In this document: positions 50,674 to 59,780 of the stretch, piece after piece
Numbering within the stretch: the first letter of the stretch is position 1
Layout: the number at the start of each line of letters is the position of its first letter
Assembly: GCF_014652435.1 (NCBI RefSeq)
Contig: NZ_BMYU01000003.1
Span: forward strand, 310,001 to 374,000
DNA from: Cognatundibacterium squillarum
GTDB taxonomy: Bacteria; Pseudomonadota; Gammaproteobacteria; Burkholderiales; Burkholderiaceae_D
Direction of reading: 5' to 3'
Length of the DNA stretch: 64,000 nucleotides
Notes under the pieces: model-generated
Seen by the model: the letters and a program-made list of their open reading frames with translations, nothing else
What the model was told of the DNA's origin: nothing
Databases searched by the model: none
Made by a program: the position numbers and the translations under genes

Positions 50674-51132
50674 TTATTTGATCGGCAGGCAGGTCGTGTT
50701 TTTGACCTCTTCCATCACTGCGTAGGTATGGGTTTCGCGCACACCGTTTAACTGCAGCAGGGATTTGCCGAGGAAATCACGGTAAGCGTTCATGTCTTTG
50801 ACACGGGCTTTGACCAGATAGTCAAAACCACCTGCCACCATATGACATTCCAGCACTTCCGGAATTGCCTGCACACCACGGCGGAAAGCGTCGAACACGT
50901 CCGGTGTGGTACGGTCTAATACCACTTCGATGAACACCAGCAGCGCCACATCCAGCAGATGCGGATTCAGTTGCGCGGTGTAACCGAGGATGTAACCGGC
51001 TTCCTGCAGCTTGCGCACACGCTCCAGACAGGCGGCCGGAGACAGGTTGACGCGGTTTGCCAGTTCAACGTTGCTGATACGGCCGTCATTTTGTAATTCG
51101 GCCAGAATTCTTTTGCTGATTTTGTCTAACAT
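50674..51132 (-). CDS. Lrp/AsnC-family regulator of proline catabolism (PutR-like)
   Basis: 152 residues. The N-terminal HTH LDKISKRILAELQNDGRISNVELANRVNLSPAACLERVRKLQ is followed by the RAM ligand-binding domain (AGGFDYLVKARVKDMNAYRDF). Divergent from putA, where such regulators activate on proline in other proteobacteria. ATG 51132 begins exactly at the conserved MLDK, though its ribosome site is weak. It ends six bases after the kinase start. Confidence 0.88.
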   Translation of the reverse strand: MLDKISKRILAELQNDGRISNVELANRVNLSPAACLERVRKLQEAGYILGYTAQLNPHLLDVALLVFIEVVLDRTTPDVFDAFRRGVQAIPEVLECHMVAGGFDYLVKARVKDMNAYRDFLGKSLLQLNGVRETHTYAVMEEVKNTTCLPIK

Positions 51133-51256
51133 AGAAGGCGATGAAGATGGATCGGATTGGTTTTTAATATTATTTGGTGAGATTTTCTCACAAAAGACAA
51201 AATTTTGATATATCCGAAGATTTCCAGAATTAATCCTTGGCGAGCATCTATACAAT

Positions 51257-51274
51257 GAAACGATATTCGTTTTC
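51257..51274. promoter_or_regulatory. Dyad in the lrp-putA intergenic region
   Basis: GAAACGATATTCGTTTTC is an almost perfect dyad around ACGA-TAT-TCGT, 14 bases before the putA start. A likely binding site for the Lrp-type regulator; inference from position. Confidence 0.4.
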
Positions 51275-51288
51275 ATGGTTAATTTAAA

Positions 51289-54200
51289 ATGCCCACCAAT
51301 TTGCCAGTCAATTCTCAGCCGTTTGCTGCGCTGCGCGCAGAGCTGTTGTCTAGTCAGACTTCCCTGCGTCAGGCCATTACTGCTGCATACCGCCGTGATG
51401 AAGGTGAAACAGTTCAGTGGTTGTTATCTCAGGTAAATCCGCATACCAGTTTGCAACCGGATGTTGAAAAACTGGCACACCGTCTGGTCAGCTCGGTACG
51501 TCAGCAACGTACCCGTGCATCCGGCGTGGATGCGCTGATGCATGAATTCTCGCTGTCTTCCGAAGAAGGCGTGGCACTGATGTGTCTGGCGGAAGCGCTG
51601 CTGCGTATTCCTGACAGCCAGACCGCGGACCGTCTGATCGCTGACAAAATCAGTAAAGGTGACTGGGCCAAACATCTGGGCGAATCCCCTTCCCTGTTCG
51701 TTAATGCAGCGACCTGGGGTCTGCTGATTACCGGCAAGCTGGTCAGCTCTTCCAGCCAGAATGGTCTGGGCGCAGCGCTGACCCGTCTGATCGCCAAAGG
51801 CGGCGAACCGCTGATCCGCAAAGGCGTAGATCTGGCGATGCGTATGCTCGGTAACCAGTTCGTGACCGGTCAGACCATTGAAGAAGCCTTGCGTAACAGC
51901 GTTGATAATGAAAAACGCGGTTACCGTTATTCTTACGACATGCTCGGTGAAGCGGCGCTGACTGCCAAAGATGCTGAGTTCTATTACAAAGCCTACGAAA
52001 CCGCGATCCATGCGATCGGTAAAGCGTCTGCCGGTCGTGGTATCAAAAACGGTCCCGGCATTTCCGTGAAACTGTCCGCACTGCATCCGCGTTATTCGCG
52101 AGCACAGCGTGAACGCACGATGACGGAACTGCTGCCATTGTTGAAAAAACTGCTGGTACTGGCAAAGCAATACAACATTGGTCTGAATATTGATGCGGAA
52201 GAAACCGACCGTCTGGAACTGTCGCTGGATCTGATGGAAGCGCTGGCATACGACGCGGATCTGAAAGGCTTTGAAGGTATCGGTTTCGTGGTGCAGGCTT
52301 ACCAGAAACGCTGCCCGTTCGTAATCGATTATCTGGTTGATCTGGCACGCCGCAGCGGCAGCAAATTCATGATCCGTCTGGTCAAAGGTGCTTACTGGGA
52401 TGCGGAAATCAAACGTGCTCAGGTTGATGGCCAGACCGGCTTCCCTGTGTATACACGCAAGGTCTACACCGATCTGTCTTATCTGACCTGCGCGCAGAAA
52501 CTGCTGGCTGCCACCGATGTGATTTACCCGCAGTTCGCCACGCATAACGCGATGACACTGTCCACGATTTACACATGGGCGAATGCCGCCGGCGTCACCG
52601 ATTACGAATTCCAGTGCCTGCACGGTATGGGCGAAACTTTGTACGATCAGGTGGTCGGCAAAGACAATCTGAACAAACCTTGCCGTGTGTATGCACCGGT
52701 CGGTTCGCATCAGACCCTGCTCGCGTATCTGGTACGCCGTCTGCTGGAAAACGGCGCGAACTCTTCGTTCGTGAATCAGATCGTCGATGAAGCGGTGCCG
52801 ATTGAACAATTGCTGGCAGATCCGATCACCGTATCGCGCGAGCTGGGCGGCAAAATGCATTCCGGTATTGCGATGCCGGTCGCAATGTTCGGCAAAGAAC
52901 GTAAAAACTCCAAAGGTCTGGACTTATCGAACGAGCAAACGCTGGCTGAAATCACCGCGCATTTTGAAGCGGTGGCTGCTCAGCCTCAGCATGCTAAACC
53001 ATTGCTGCTGAACGCGGTCAGCGCAACGGCCAGCCGTCCGGTCAGCAATCCGGCCAATCTGGCAGATGTGGTCGGCAGTGTGACCGAAGCCGATGCGCAG
53101 GATGTACAGCACGCCTTGCAAGCCGCTGCAGAACACGCGCCGGAATGGGCTGCCGTAGCACCGGCACAGCGCGCTGCTGCGTTGTTTGCTGCTGCAGACC
53201 GTATGGAAGAACGCATGCTGGACTTCATGGCGCTGGCGGTACGTGAAGCCGGTAAGAGCCTTCCGAATGCCATCGCTGAAGTCCGTGAAGCGATCGATTT
53301 CCTGCGCTACTACGCCGCACAAGTAGAACATCAGGCACCGGTGCAGCCGCTGGGCCCTGTGGTCTGTATCAGCCCGTGGAATTTCCCGCTGGCGATTTTC
53401 ATCGGTGAAGTCAGTGCTGCACTGGCCGCCGGTAACGTGGTGCTGGCAAAACCAGCAGAACAGACTCCGCTGATCGCTTTCCGCGCGGTGGAACTGATGC
53501 ACGAAGCCGGTATTCCGCGCGCTGCACTGCAATTCCTGCCGGGCACCGGTGAAGTCGTCGGTGCGCAACTGGTGGCAGATTCCCGCGTACGCGGCGTGAT
53601 CTTCACCGGTTCTACCGAAGTTGCACAAATTATCAACCGCACACTGGCACGCCGTTCTGTGGAAGAAGGTATCGATATTCCGCTGATCGCTGAAACCGGT
53701 GGTCAGAATGCGATGATCGTCGACAGCAGCGCCTTGCCGGAACAAGTTGTGAATGATGTGGTGTCATCGGCATTCGACAGCGCCGGTCAGCGTTGTTCCG
53801 CACTGCGTATTCTGTGTCTGCAGGAAGATATCGCCGACCGCACCATCGAAATGCTGCACGGCGCGATGAAAGAATTACGCATCGGCGTGACTGACAGACT
53901 GGTCACCGATATCGGCCCTGTCATCGATGCAGAAGCGCAGCGTAATCTGCAGGCGCATATCGATCAGATGCGCAGCAAAGCACGCAATTTCCACAGCCTG
54001 ACGCTGGATGCACAATGCAGCAACGGTACTTTCGTGGCACCGACCGTCATGGAAATCAAAGACCTGTCGGAACTGAAAAAAGAAGTGTTCGGCCCGGTAC
54101 TGCACGTACTGCGCTATCACCGCGACCAGCTCGGTTCCCTGATCGATCAGATCAACGGCACCGGTTTCGGCCTGACACTGGGCGTGCATTCCCGTATCGA

Positions 54201-54942
54201 TGAAACCATCGACTTCATCGTCAACCGTGCGCATGTCGGCAATATCTACATCAACCGTAATATCGTCGGTGCGGTGGTCGGTGTACAACCGTTCGGTGGT
54301 GAAGGTAAATCCGGTACCGGTCCGAAAGCCGGTGGTCCGCTGTACCTGAAACGCCTGCAGCGTCAGCCGCAGATCGGTGTTGGCGGTAATACCGTGTTTG
54401 AACGTCAGACTCCGCAGGCACTGAACGCACTGCTGGTCTGGGCCAAAGCACAGAAACTGCCGGTTGTGGCGCTGGGTGAGCAATACGCACACCACAGTCC
54501 GTATCAGGTCACCATGCTGTTGCCCGGCCCGACCGGCGAACGCAATACCCTGAGCTTCGTACCGCGTGGTCAGATTTTCTGCGCCGCCAGCAACACCAAC
54601 ACCCTGCTGAACCAGATCGCGGCTGTTCTGGCGACCGGTAATCAGGCCGTGCTGCCACCGCAAACCGCTGCGCTGTTGCCAGCCAATCTGCCGGCAGAAG
54701 TGAAGGCGCAGATCGTACAGGCCGACGTTGCCCAGACCAGCGCACAAATCGCACTGGTCGCCAGCGACCTGCTGCGCCAGTACCGTCAGCCATTTGCGGA
54801 TAAAGACGGCGCGATTGTGTCCCTGATCGACACCAACGAACAGGACACCATCCCGCTGTGGCGTCTGGTCGCGGAACGTGCACTGTGCGTCAACACCACC
54901 GCCGCCGGTGGTAACGCCAGCCTGATGGCAATGGCCGCCTGA
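51289..54942 (+). CDS. putA: Bifunctional proline dehydrogenase/P5C dehydrogenase PutA (long type)
   Basis: 1217 residues; converts proline to glutamate. The PRODH barrel (about 190-510) has DAEETDRLELSLDL, RLVKGAYWDAEIKRAQ and GSHQTLLAYLVRRLL. The P5C dehydrogenase (about 600-1030) shows PWNFPLAIF, Glu802 in AETGGQNA and Cys836 in SAGQRCSA. A further ALDH-like C-terminal region (about 1070-1217) marks the long type. There is no N-terminal ribbon-helix-helix, so it cannot repress its own gene; the divergent Lrp-type gene fills that role. A terminator follows. Confidence 0.97.
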   Translation: MPTNLPVNSQPFAALRAELLSSQTSLRQAITAAYRRDEGETVQWLLSQVNPHTSLQPDVEKLAHRLVSSVRQQRTRASGVDALMHEFSLSSEEGVALMCLAEALLRIPDSQTADRLIADKISKGDWAKHLGESPSLFVNAATWGLLITGKLVSSSSQNGLGAALTRLIAKGGEPLIRKGVDLAMRMLGNQFVTGQTIEEALRNSVDNEKRGYRYSYDMLGEAALTAKDAEFYYKAYETAIHAIGKASAGRGIKNGPGISVKLSALHPRYSRAQRERTMTELLPLLKKLLVLAKQYNIGLNIDAEETDRLELSLDLMEALAYDADLKGFEGIGFVVQAYQKRCPFVIDYLVDLARRSGSKFMIRLVKGAYWDAEIKRAQVDGQTGFPVYTRKVYTDLSYLTCAQKLLAATDVIYPQFATHNAMTLSTIYTWANAAGVTDYEFQCLHGMGETLYDQVVGKDNLNKPCRVYAPVGSHQTLLAYLVRRLLENGANSSFVNQIVDEAVPIEQLLADPITVSRELGGKMHSGIAMPVAMFGKERKNSKGLDLSNEQTLAEITAHFEAVAAQPQHAKPLLLNAVSATASRPVSNPANLADVVGSVTEADAQDVQHALQAAAEHAPEWAAVAPAQRAAALFAAADRMEERMLDFMALAVREAGKSLPNAIAEVREAIDFLRYYAAQVEHQAPVQPLGPVVCISPWNFPLAIFIGEVSAALAAGNVVLAKPAEQTPLIAFRAVELMHEAGIPRAALQFLPGTGEVVGAQLVADSRVRGVIFTGSTEVAQIINRTLARRSVEEGIDIPLIAETGGQNAMIVDSSALPEQVVNDVVSSAFDSAGQRCSALRILCLQEDIADRTIEMLHGAMKELRIGVTDRLVTDIGPVIDAEAQRNLQAHIDQMRSKARNFHSLTLDAQCSNGTFVAPTVMEIKDLSELKKEVFGPVLHVLRYHRDQLGSLIDQINGTGFGLTLGVHSRIDETIDFIVNRAHVGNIYINRNIVGAVVGVQPFGGEGKSGTGPKAGGPLYLKRLQRQPQIGVGGNTVFERQTPQALNALLVWAKAQKLPVVALGEQYAHHSPYQVTMLLPGPTGERNTLSFVPRGQIFCAASNTNTLLNQIAAVLATGNQAVLPPQTAALLPANLPAEVKAQIVQADVAQTSAQIALVASDLLRQYRQPFADKDGAIVSLIDTNEQDTIPLWRLVAERALCVNTTAAGGNASLMAMAA

Positions 54943-54966
54943 GGCAGTTCAGCTTCAACCCGAAAG

Positions 54967-54991
54967 CGCCGGCGTAATCCGGCGTTTTTTT
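54967..54991 (+). terminator. Terminator of putA
   Basis: CGCCGG/CCGGCG stem with a six-base loop and seven T residues, 25 bases after the putA stop. Confidence 0.88.
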
Positions 54992-55110
54992 ATGTCTGCA
55001 CCCTCCCCGCTGCAAACTTTCTTCCAACAATACATCAGCGGCAACACCCGCCGTACCTTGCCAGTCACCCTCACATTACTGCTTCAGCCGGTACAGGCCA
55101 AAATCCGGCC

Positions 55111-55204
55111 AAAAAATACCCCCGGGGGTATCTGAAAACCCCCAGTATTCATGCCGACTACCAGCCGGTTTTATCCAAAACAGGGGGAGTATCTGCTTTT
55201 CAGT
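55111..55204. repeat. Direct repeat, left copy, flanking the NHL lipoprotein gene
   Basis: About 95 bases beginning with the palindrome ATACCCCCGGGGGTAT (55116-55131), then CCCAGTATTCATGCCGAC, AGCCGGTTTT and GGGGGAGTATCTG. It matches 57534-57627 with changes mainly at the joints. The rest of the 394-base gap 54943-55336 holds the putA terminator and a parS-like palindrome. Confidence 0.8.
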
Positions 55205-55252
55205 CAGGAAGCATTTAAATTCAGCGAAACAACGATGTTTAAAACACATCAA

Positions 55253-55268
55253 TGTTTCATGTGAAACA
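55253..55268. promoter_or_regulatory. parS-like palindrome before the NHL lipoprotein gene
   Basis: TGTTTCATGTGAAACA differs from parS at one central base and lies inside a longer near-palindrome (55251-55270). It precedes TACAAT near 55301. It may be a weak parS or an operator for the gene. Confidence 0.55.
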
Positions 55269-55336
55269 TTCTTGCTTGTTTTTCACATTGTTAAAAAAGT
55301 TTACAATGTTTCTTTTTTGTACAACTCATACACAAC

Positions 55337-57400
55337 ATGAATTCCCTGATCAAAACGGCAGTGTGCAGTGCAATCGCAGGTATCTTTCTGGCCGCGTGCG
55401 GTGGCGGCGGTGGCGGATCCGCAGACGCAGGAAACAGTGGTTCGGGCAGCGGCAGCGGAACAGGCGGGCCGGTAACGCCACCCGTTGTCACAGCTCGGGC
55501 AGACATACTGATGGGTGAAACAGGAGGTGCTGCATATCTTGACGGACAAGGAGACACGGCTCGCTTCTTCTATCTGAAAGATATTACCGCTGACAGCAAA
55601 GGTAATATCTATGTGGCTGACGGAAGTACGATCCGGAAAATTACCGCTGACGGCGTGGTAACGACATTAGCAGGCAAGTCTGGAGAGTACGGATATCAGG
55701 ACGGTACTGGTAGCGACGCACGCTTTAAGGCAGCTTTTTCTGTTGTAGTTGACAGTCAGGATAATGTTTTTGTCTATGACCTGGATTCAATCCGGAAAAT
55801 TACTCCCGCAGGTATTGTAACGACACTGATAAGCTTTAAAGTAAGTGATCCGAACAGCCCTCTTAATTACTACAAAGAAGACCTTTATACCCAGCCGCCT
55901 AATATGGTGATTGATAGTAAAGACAATTTGTATTTTCAAAACTTACATCAACGCGTTATAAAAAAGGTAAGTCCCAGCGGGGCTGTTAGCGACTTTGCCG
56001 GACCGGGAAATACATTCATCGGTGGTAAGCCAAACAATATAGGGACAGACTATCTGAGCTACATTGGCCGCCTGAATATCGATAACAATGACAAAATTTA
56101 TGTGAAAGATTTGCAATACAGTGTCGAGATTTGTATCTCTCAGGATCGTACTTTAACTATCAATAGTGATTTAGATAGAAATCTTTCTTACGATACGCAG
56201 GGCTTTCAACGATACGACAAGAAGGGAAATGTTTATCGTACAGAGGGGCACGCGATATTGATGCAGAGTACCGATAACATTCTTAAATTTGTTGCCGGAC
56301 GGCCGGGTGATGAAGCATCTTCCGATGGTATCGGTATCAATGCTACCCTGCAGAAGCCACTTGCGATGTTTCCAGATGCAAAAGGCAACTTATTTTTTAT
56401 TGATGGAAATACAATACGAAAGGCTGATACAGCAGGCAATGTATCGACTATCGCAGGTAAAAATATCTTTATTCCTGAACGAAATATACCGTTTGAATCG
56501 GCACTGCCAATAGTTCGTTTGACCGGATTGGTAGCTGGCCCTGACCAGTCACTGTATGTTGCCGACATCAGTCCAAGCACTGAGCGGGTACGTAAGTATG
56601 ATCTTAAAAATAAAGTGTTTACAACGACATACCAAAGTTACGAATGGGAAGACGGGCCAAATAATGTTATTTTCAAGCGCCCTGTCATAAAAATGAGTAA
56701 CGATCCTTCTGGCAATACCTATCTTGTCCACAATAACAAAAATAGTATTTATCTCTTAGATAAATCGGGAGCTCTATCCCGGATTTCCGGAAAAAATCCG
56801 AATGTACAGGACTTGCCTGAAATTAATGATGTAACAGTATCGAAATCCGGAAAGGTATATATTCAATATTCCGGAAATGCGATAGCGCAGTTCAATGCTG
56901 ATGGAACATATACTGAAATCGCTGGTAATACTGCTTACGCAGCAAGGGTTGATGGTGCCGGGAAAAATGCACGGTTTTCGTCTATCACGGATTTGGTAGC
57001 AGACTCTCAGGGGAACGTATTTGTTCTTGAAAATCAAATGGCCGCAATCCGTAAAGTGTCCAGTAACGGACAAACCACTCTGTACGCTGGCTCTTACACG
57101 AAAAAAGGTCATAAGGACGGTGTGCTGACAGATGCAGCCTTTCAGTGTCCTGCCAGTATTACGGTTGATGATCAGGACAATCTGTATGTCGCCGACACGT
57201 GTGATAACGCTATCCGTAAAATCAGTACAGACGGAAAAGTCAGCACGATTGAGCCGCAATGGACAACGGCTTCCGGCTTGAAGTCTCGTGTGATTCCTGC
57301 GCCGCGCCGTGTATTCTGGGTTAACGGCAAACTACATGTATTTGCAGGCGGGGATGCGCGCGAAATTGGTGGTGCCATTTTCCAGTTAACGCTGAACTGA
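55337..57400 (+). CDS. NHL-repeat beta-propeller lipoprotein
   Basis: 687 residues. The signal peptide ends in lipobox LAAC with Cys21, followed by a Gly/Ser-rich linker (22-45). NHL-type repeats follow along the body: GNIYVADGSTIRKIT, DNVFVYDLDSIRKIT, GNLFFIDGNTIRKAD and DNLYVADTCDNAIRKIS, with 40-60 residue spacing, so a beta-propeller anchored in a membrane is likely. Function is unknown; such propellers bind ligands or proteins. The gene is clearly richer in A+T than its neighbours and flanked by direct repeats, which suggests acquisition by transfer. Confidence 0.85.
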   Translation: MNSLIKTAVCSAIAGIFLAACGGGGGGSADAGNSGSGSGSGTGGPVTPPVVTARADILMGETGGAAYLDGQGDTARFFYLKDITADSKGNIYVADGSTIRKITADGVVTTLAGKSGEYGYQDGTGSDARFKAAFSVVVDSQDNVFVYDLDSIRKITPAGIVTTLISFKVSDPNSPLNYYKEDLYTQPPNMVIDSKDNLYFQNLHQRVIKKVSPSGAVSDFAGPGNTFIGGKPNNIGTDYLSYIGRLNIDNNDKIYVKDLQYSVEICISQDRTLTINSDLDRNLSYDTQGFQRYDKKGNVYRTEGHAILMQSTDNILKFVAGRPGDEASSDGIGINATLQKPLAMFPDAKGNLFFIDGNTIRKADTAGNVSTIAGKNIFIPERNIPFESALPIVRLTGLVAGPDQSLYVADISPSTERVRKYDLKNKVFTTTYQSYEWEDGPNNVIFKRPVIKMSNDPSGNTYLVHNNKNSIYLLDKSGALSRISGKNPNVQDLPEINDVTVSKSGKVYIQYSGNAIAQFNADGTYTEIAGNTAYAARVDGAGKNARFSSITDLVADSQGNVFVLENQMAAIRKVSSNGQTTLYAGSYTKKGHKDGVLTDAAFQCPASITVDDQDNLYVADTCDNAIRKISTDGKVSTIEPQWTTASGLKSRVIPAPRRVFWVNGKLHVFAGGDAREIGGAIFQLTLN

Positions 57401-57461
57401 TTTCACGCAACTCATTGTTCGCCCGTCATCCCCAACGGTCGGTTACTTTGCTCTCCCTTAC

Positions 57462-57489
57462 AACCCCGCACGCTGTTGCGGGGTTTTTT
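57462..57489 (+). terminator. Terminator of the NHL lipoprotein gene
   Basis: Nine-base-pair stem AACCCCGCA/TGCGGGGTT with a six-base loop, ending in a run of six T residues. Confidence 0.88.
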
Positions 57490-57533
57490 ATTCACAAAGC
57501 GTCCAACGTTCTCATAACGGTCATTTTTTGCCC

Positions 57534-57627
57534 GAAAAATACCCCCGGGGGTATTTTGTGGAGCCCAGTATTCATGCCGACAAGCAGCCGGTTTTGTTAA
57601 AAATCGGGGGGAGTATCTGTTTTGTCG
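57534..57627. repeat. Direct repeat, right copy, flanking the NHL lipoprotein gene
   Basis: Same orientation as 55111-55204. The palindrome is extended here to 22 bases (57536-57557). The 346-base gap 57401-57746 otherwise holds only the terminator; I see no gene in it. Confidence 0.8.
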
Positions 57628-57746
57628 TCTGAGTGACGCAGATTTGCGGTGGATATATGTGTATTTGCGCACAGTTCATCCGGTATGGCTGAGCGGAATT
57701 CCCGTGCTGATCATGTGCGGAAAGAAGCCGGAAATCTGCGCCCTGC

Positions 57747-58520
57747 TTACCATTCCATCGGCAGATTCCAGCCGTGGCCGGCGATGTCGTGGCGGACGGT
57801 GGCGGCTTGTTGCAGGTGGGTGGACAGATCGCGGGCGGGCCAGCTTTCTTTCCAGCCCGGTGGATAAGTCAGACGATGTGCACAGTCCGGCAGGCGGGCG
57901 CGTACCGGCATGGTCGGTAAATACAGCGGAAACGGCAATGTCGCATCGCCGCTGCCAAGGCTGAATGCGTAATCGGGCAAAAGTTGTTCACAGACTTGTG
58001 CAAACCACGCTGCGTAGTCTTCATCGCGACCAAGCGCCAGCGCGAGGCCTTCCGGATCAAACCGCGCCAGCGCGTCGATCAGTTCTTCGGTACCGGCGCC
58101 GGGCGCATCGCCCCAGCCCATAACGGGATTAAAAATGTAATCGGCACCGCTGCCATACCAGCCCTGCCGTAGCGGACGGTGCAGCCACTGGCGCGGTCCG
58201 GCGAACAGATGCCAGCGCCAGTGCAGGCCGGACGCAACCGGAAAGCTGTACAGATACAGGCGCTGATAACCGGCGCTGTGCAAGGCCCGCACCATCGCCA
58301 TCAGGCGCGCATGCGGCATGCGTTCCGGTGGTTGCAGGCGGAAGCGGATCGCTTCGCCATCCGCATGTTGTAACTGATCGGTGGATAAGTTCAGATCCAG
58401 ACAGCGTTGTTCCGCACCAAAGCGTGCGCTGACCCAGCCTGTCATCAGGTTAACGGCAGTCAGCACACCAAATCCGCGGTGGCGGTGAAAAATAACGGTT
58501 CCGGGGGCAATCGGCTTCAT
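57747..58520 (-). CDS. Unknown protein with N-terminal beta domain
   Basis: 257 residues, not recognised. The N-terminus GTVIFHRHRGFGVLTAVNLMTGWVSARFG has a beta-barrel look with the GFG/GW pattern of CarD/RID or similar domains. The rest is rich in Trp, Pro and Tyr (ASGLHWRWHLFAGPRQWLHRP). No ribosome site lies before the ATG at 58520, so the start is uncertain. A strong terminator-type hairpin lies only 10 bases upstream on the same strand. Confidence 0.6.
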   Translation of the reverse strand: MKPIAPGTVIFHRHRGFGVLTAVNLMTGWVSARFGAEQRCLDLNLSTDQLQHADGEAIRFRLQPPERMPHARLMAMVRALHSAGYQRLYLYSFPVASGLHWRWHLFAGPRQWLHRPLRQGWYGSGADYIFNPVMGWGDAPGAGTEELIDALARFDPEGLALALGRDEDYAAWFAQVCEQLLPDYAFSLGSGDATLPFPLYLPTMPVRARLPDCAHRLTYPPGWKESWPARDLSTHLQQAATVRHDIAGHGWNLPMEW

Positions 58521-58529
58521 ACATCATTC

Positions 58530-58566
58530 AAAAAAAACCGCAGCGGTCGCAAAAACGACCGCTGCG
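58530..58566 (-). terminator. Orphan intrinsic terminator on the minus strand
   Basis: Eleven-base-pair stem CGCAGCGGTCG/CGACCGCTGCG with a six-base loop, followed on the minus strand by eight T residues. No minus-strand gene lies upstream; it may end a small RNA or attenuate the downstream gene. Confidence 0.8.
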
Positions 58567-58660
58567 TGGTGCCGTGTGCCGGAAAATGCCGCTGACTGCG
58601 TTCTGAGACAGCGGGCCGGTGCACGGGCGTGGCTCAGCACAGTGTAGCAGCTTTCGGCAA
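58567..58660 (-). ncRNA. Candidate small RNA ending at the orphan terminator
   Basis: Transcript from a minus-strand TACACT near 58650 to the terminator would be about 100 bases, GC-rich and untranslated. Only the terminator and the lack of a gene support it. Confidence 0.25.
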
Positions 58661-58727
58661 AAGCGCAGGCAGGCTACAATCAGCATCAATTTGCATGACT
58701 TTCGACTTATCCACAGACAGGACGATT

Positions 58728-59213
58728 ATGAGCTTACGTATTCTCGCCACCGGCGGCACTTTTGATAAACATTACAATGAAATCGCAGGCAAACTGGATT
58801 TTGCGGAAAGCCATTTGCCGGAAGTGCTGCAGCGCGCGCGTCTGACCGTACCGGCGACACTGGAAGTCTGCATGCTGATTGATTCACTGGACATGGATGA
58901 CAGCCACCGCCAGACCATCCTGAAGGCTTGCCAGAATGCACCGGAAAAAGCGATCGTGATTATTCACGGCACCGATACCATGCGCGAAACCGCAGAAGTG
59001 CTGGGCGCGGCGAATCTGGACAAAACTATCGTGTTTACCGGCGCGATGATTCCTTACGAAGTCGCAGGTTCGGATGCGTTTTTTAACCTCGGTTTTGCCT
59101 GCGCTGCGGCACAATTATTGCCACCGGGTTGTCATGTCGCAATGAATGGCAAGATCTTTCCGTGGCATGATGTGAAAAAAGACCGTCAGGCTGGCGTGTT
59201 TATCAATAAATAA
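58728..59213 (+). CDS. Asparaginase-like protein, N-terminal domain only
   Basis: 161 residues with ATGGTFDK (first catalytic Thr) and IIHGTDTMRETAEVL (second Thr-Asp pair), followed by KTIVFTGAMIPY. Full asparaginases are about 330 residues and use a second domain for the tetramer contacts that complete the site; this protein stops after the first domain without a frameshift visible, so it is likely a distinct short subfamily. ACAGGACG precedes ATG 58728. The plus-strand TACAAT near 58675 may be its promoter. It is followed by an exported protein gene 27 bases on. Confidence 0.85.
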   Translation: MSLRILATGGTFDKHYNEIAGKLDFAESHLPEVLQRARLTVPATLEVCMLIDSLDMDDSHRQTILKACQNAPEKAIVIIHGTDTMRETAEVLGAANLDKTIVFTGAMIPYEVAGSDAFFNLGFACAAAQLLPPGCHVAMNGKIFPWHDVKKDRQAGVFINK

Positions 59214-59240
59214 ACCGGTATCAATAAAAAGGAGAAACGG

Positions 59241-59735
59241 ATGAAATCGCTGCTGGCTGCCCTCTTACTCAGCTGCTGCACACTGGTGCAGGCAGCAGAA
59301 GTCCGTTTTGATAATTTTTATTTTTATCAGTCCGAAGCCGTGATGAACAAAAAAGGCATCACGGTGGATAATCTGGGACGTTATTCACGCGGCGTGCAAA
59401 GCGCTGTTTATAAGGCACTGAAAAGCGCCAAACTCTCACCCAGTGCAGGTTATCTGGTAATTGCTGTCCGTTCCGACGGTGACGTTGCCACCTGGCTGGA
59501 TATGAAACCGGCAGTACACGAGTACTACGACAACCAGATCTACGAAACTGTGCGCCGTCTGCAGCCACCGCTGATCAAAGAAGGTATTTTCGTATTCGCG
59601 ATCAAAATGGCGATCGATACACCGGTGCACACCAAAAAGGCAGTACCGAATCCGCCGGGCTTTGATGAAGCGCGTAAAAAACTGGCAGACCCGAACAGCA
59701 TAGAACATCTGGTGCTGTCCATGTGGCCTGAATAA
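59241..59735 (+). CDS. Exported protein of unknown function
   Basis: 164 residues. The signal peptide spans about 1-18 (LLAALLLSCCTLVQAA). The rest alternates acidic and aromatic residues (VRFDNFYFYQSEAVMN, DMKPAVHEYYDNQIYETVRRL) with no family I recognise. AAGGAGAAACGG precedes the ATG, a strong site. It probably lies in one transcript with the asparaginase-like gene. Confidence 0.75.
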   Translation: MKSLLAALLLSCCTLVQAAEVRFDNFYFYQSEAVMNKKGITVDNLGRYSRGVQSAVYKALKSAKLSPSAGYLVIAVRSDGDVATWLDMKPAVHEYYDNQIYETVRRLQPPLIKEGIFVFAIKMAIDTPVHTKKAVPNPPGFDEARKKLADPNSIEHLVLSMWPE

Positions 59736-59780
59736 CGCCGGACTTATCCACGCCGCGCTGAACAGATCAGCGCAAAAATT

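Noticed and set aside
51424-52860. 478-residue minus-strand open frame opposite putA
   Set aside because: Antisense of putA; no ribosome site or known motif.
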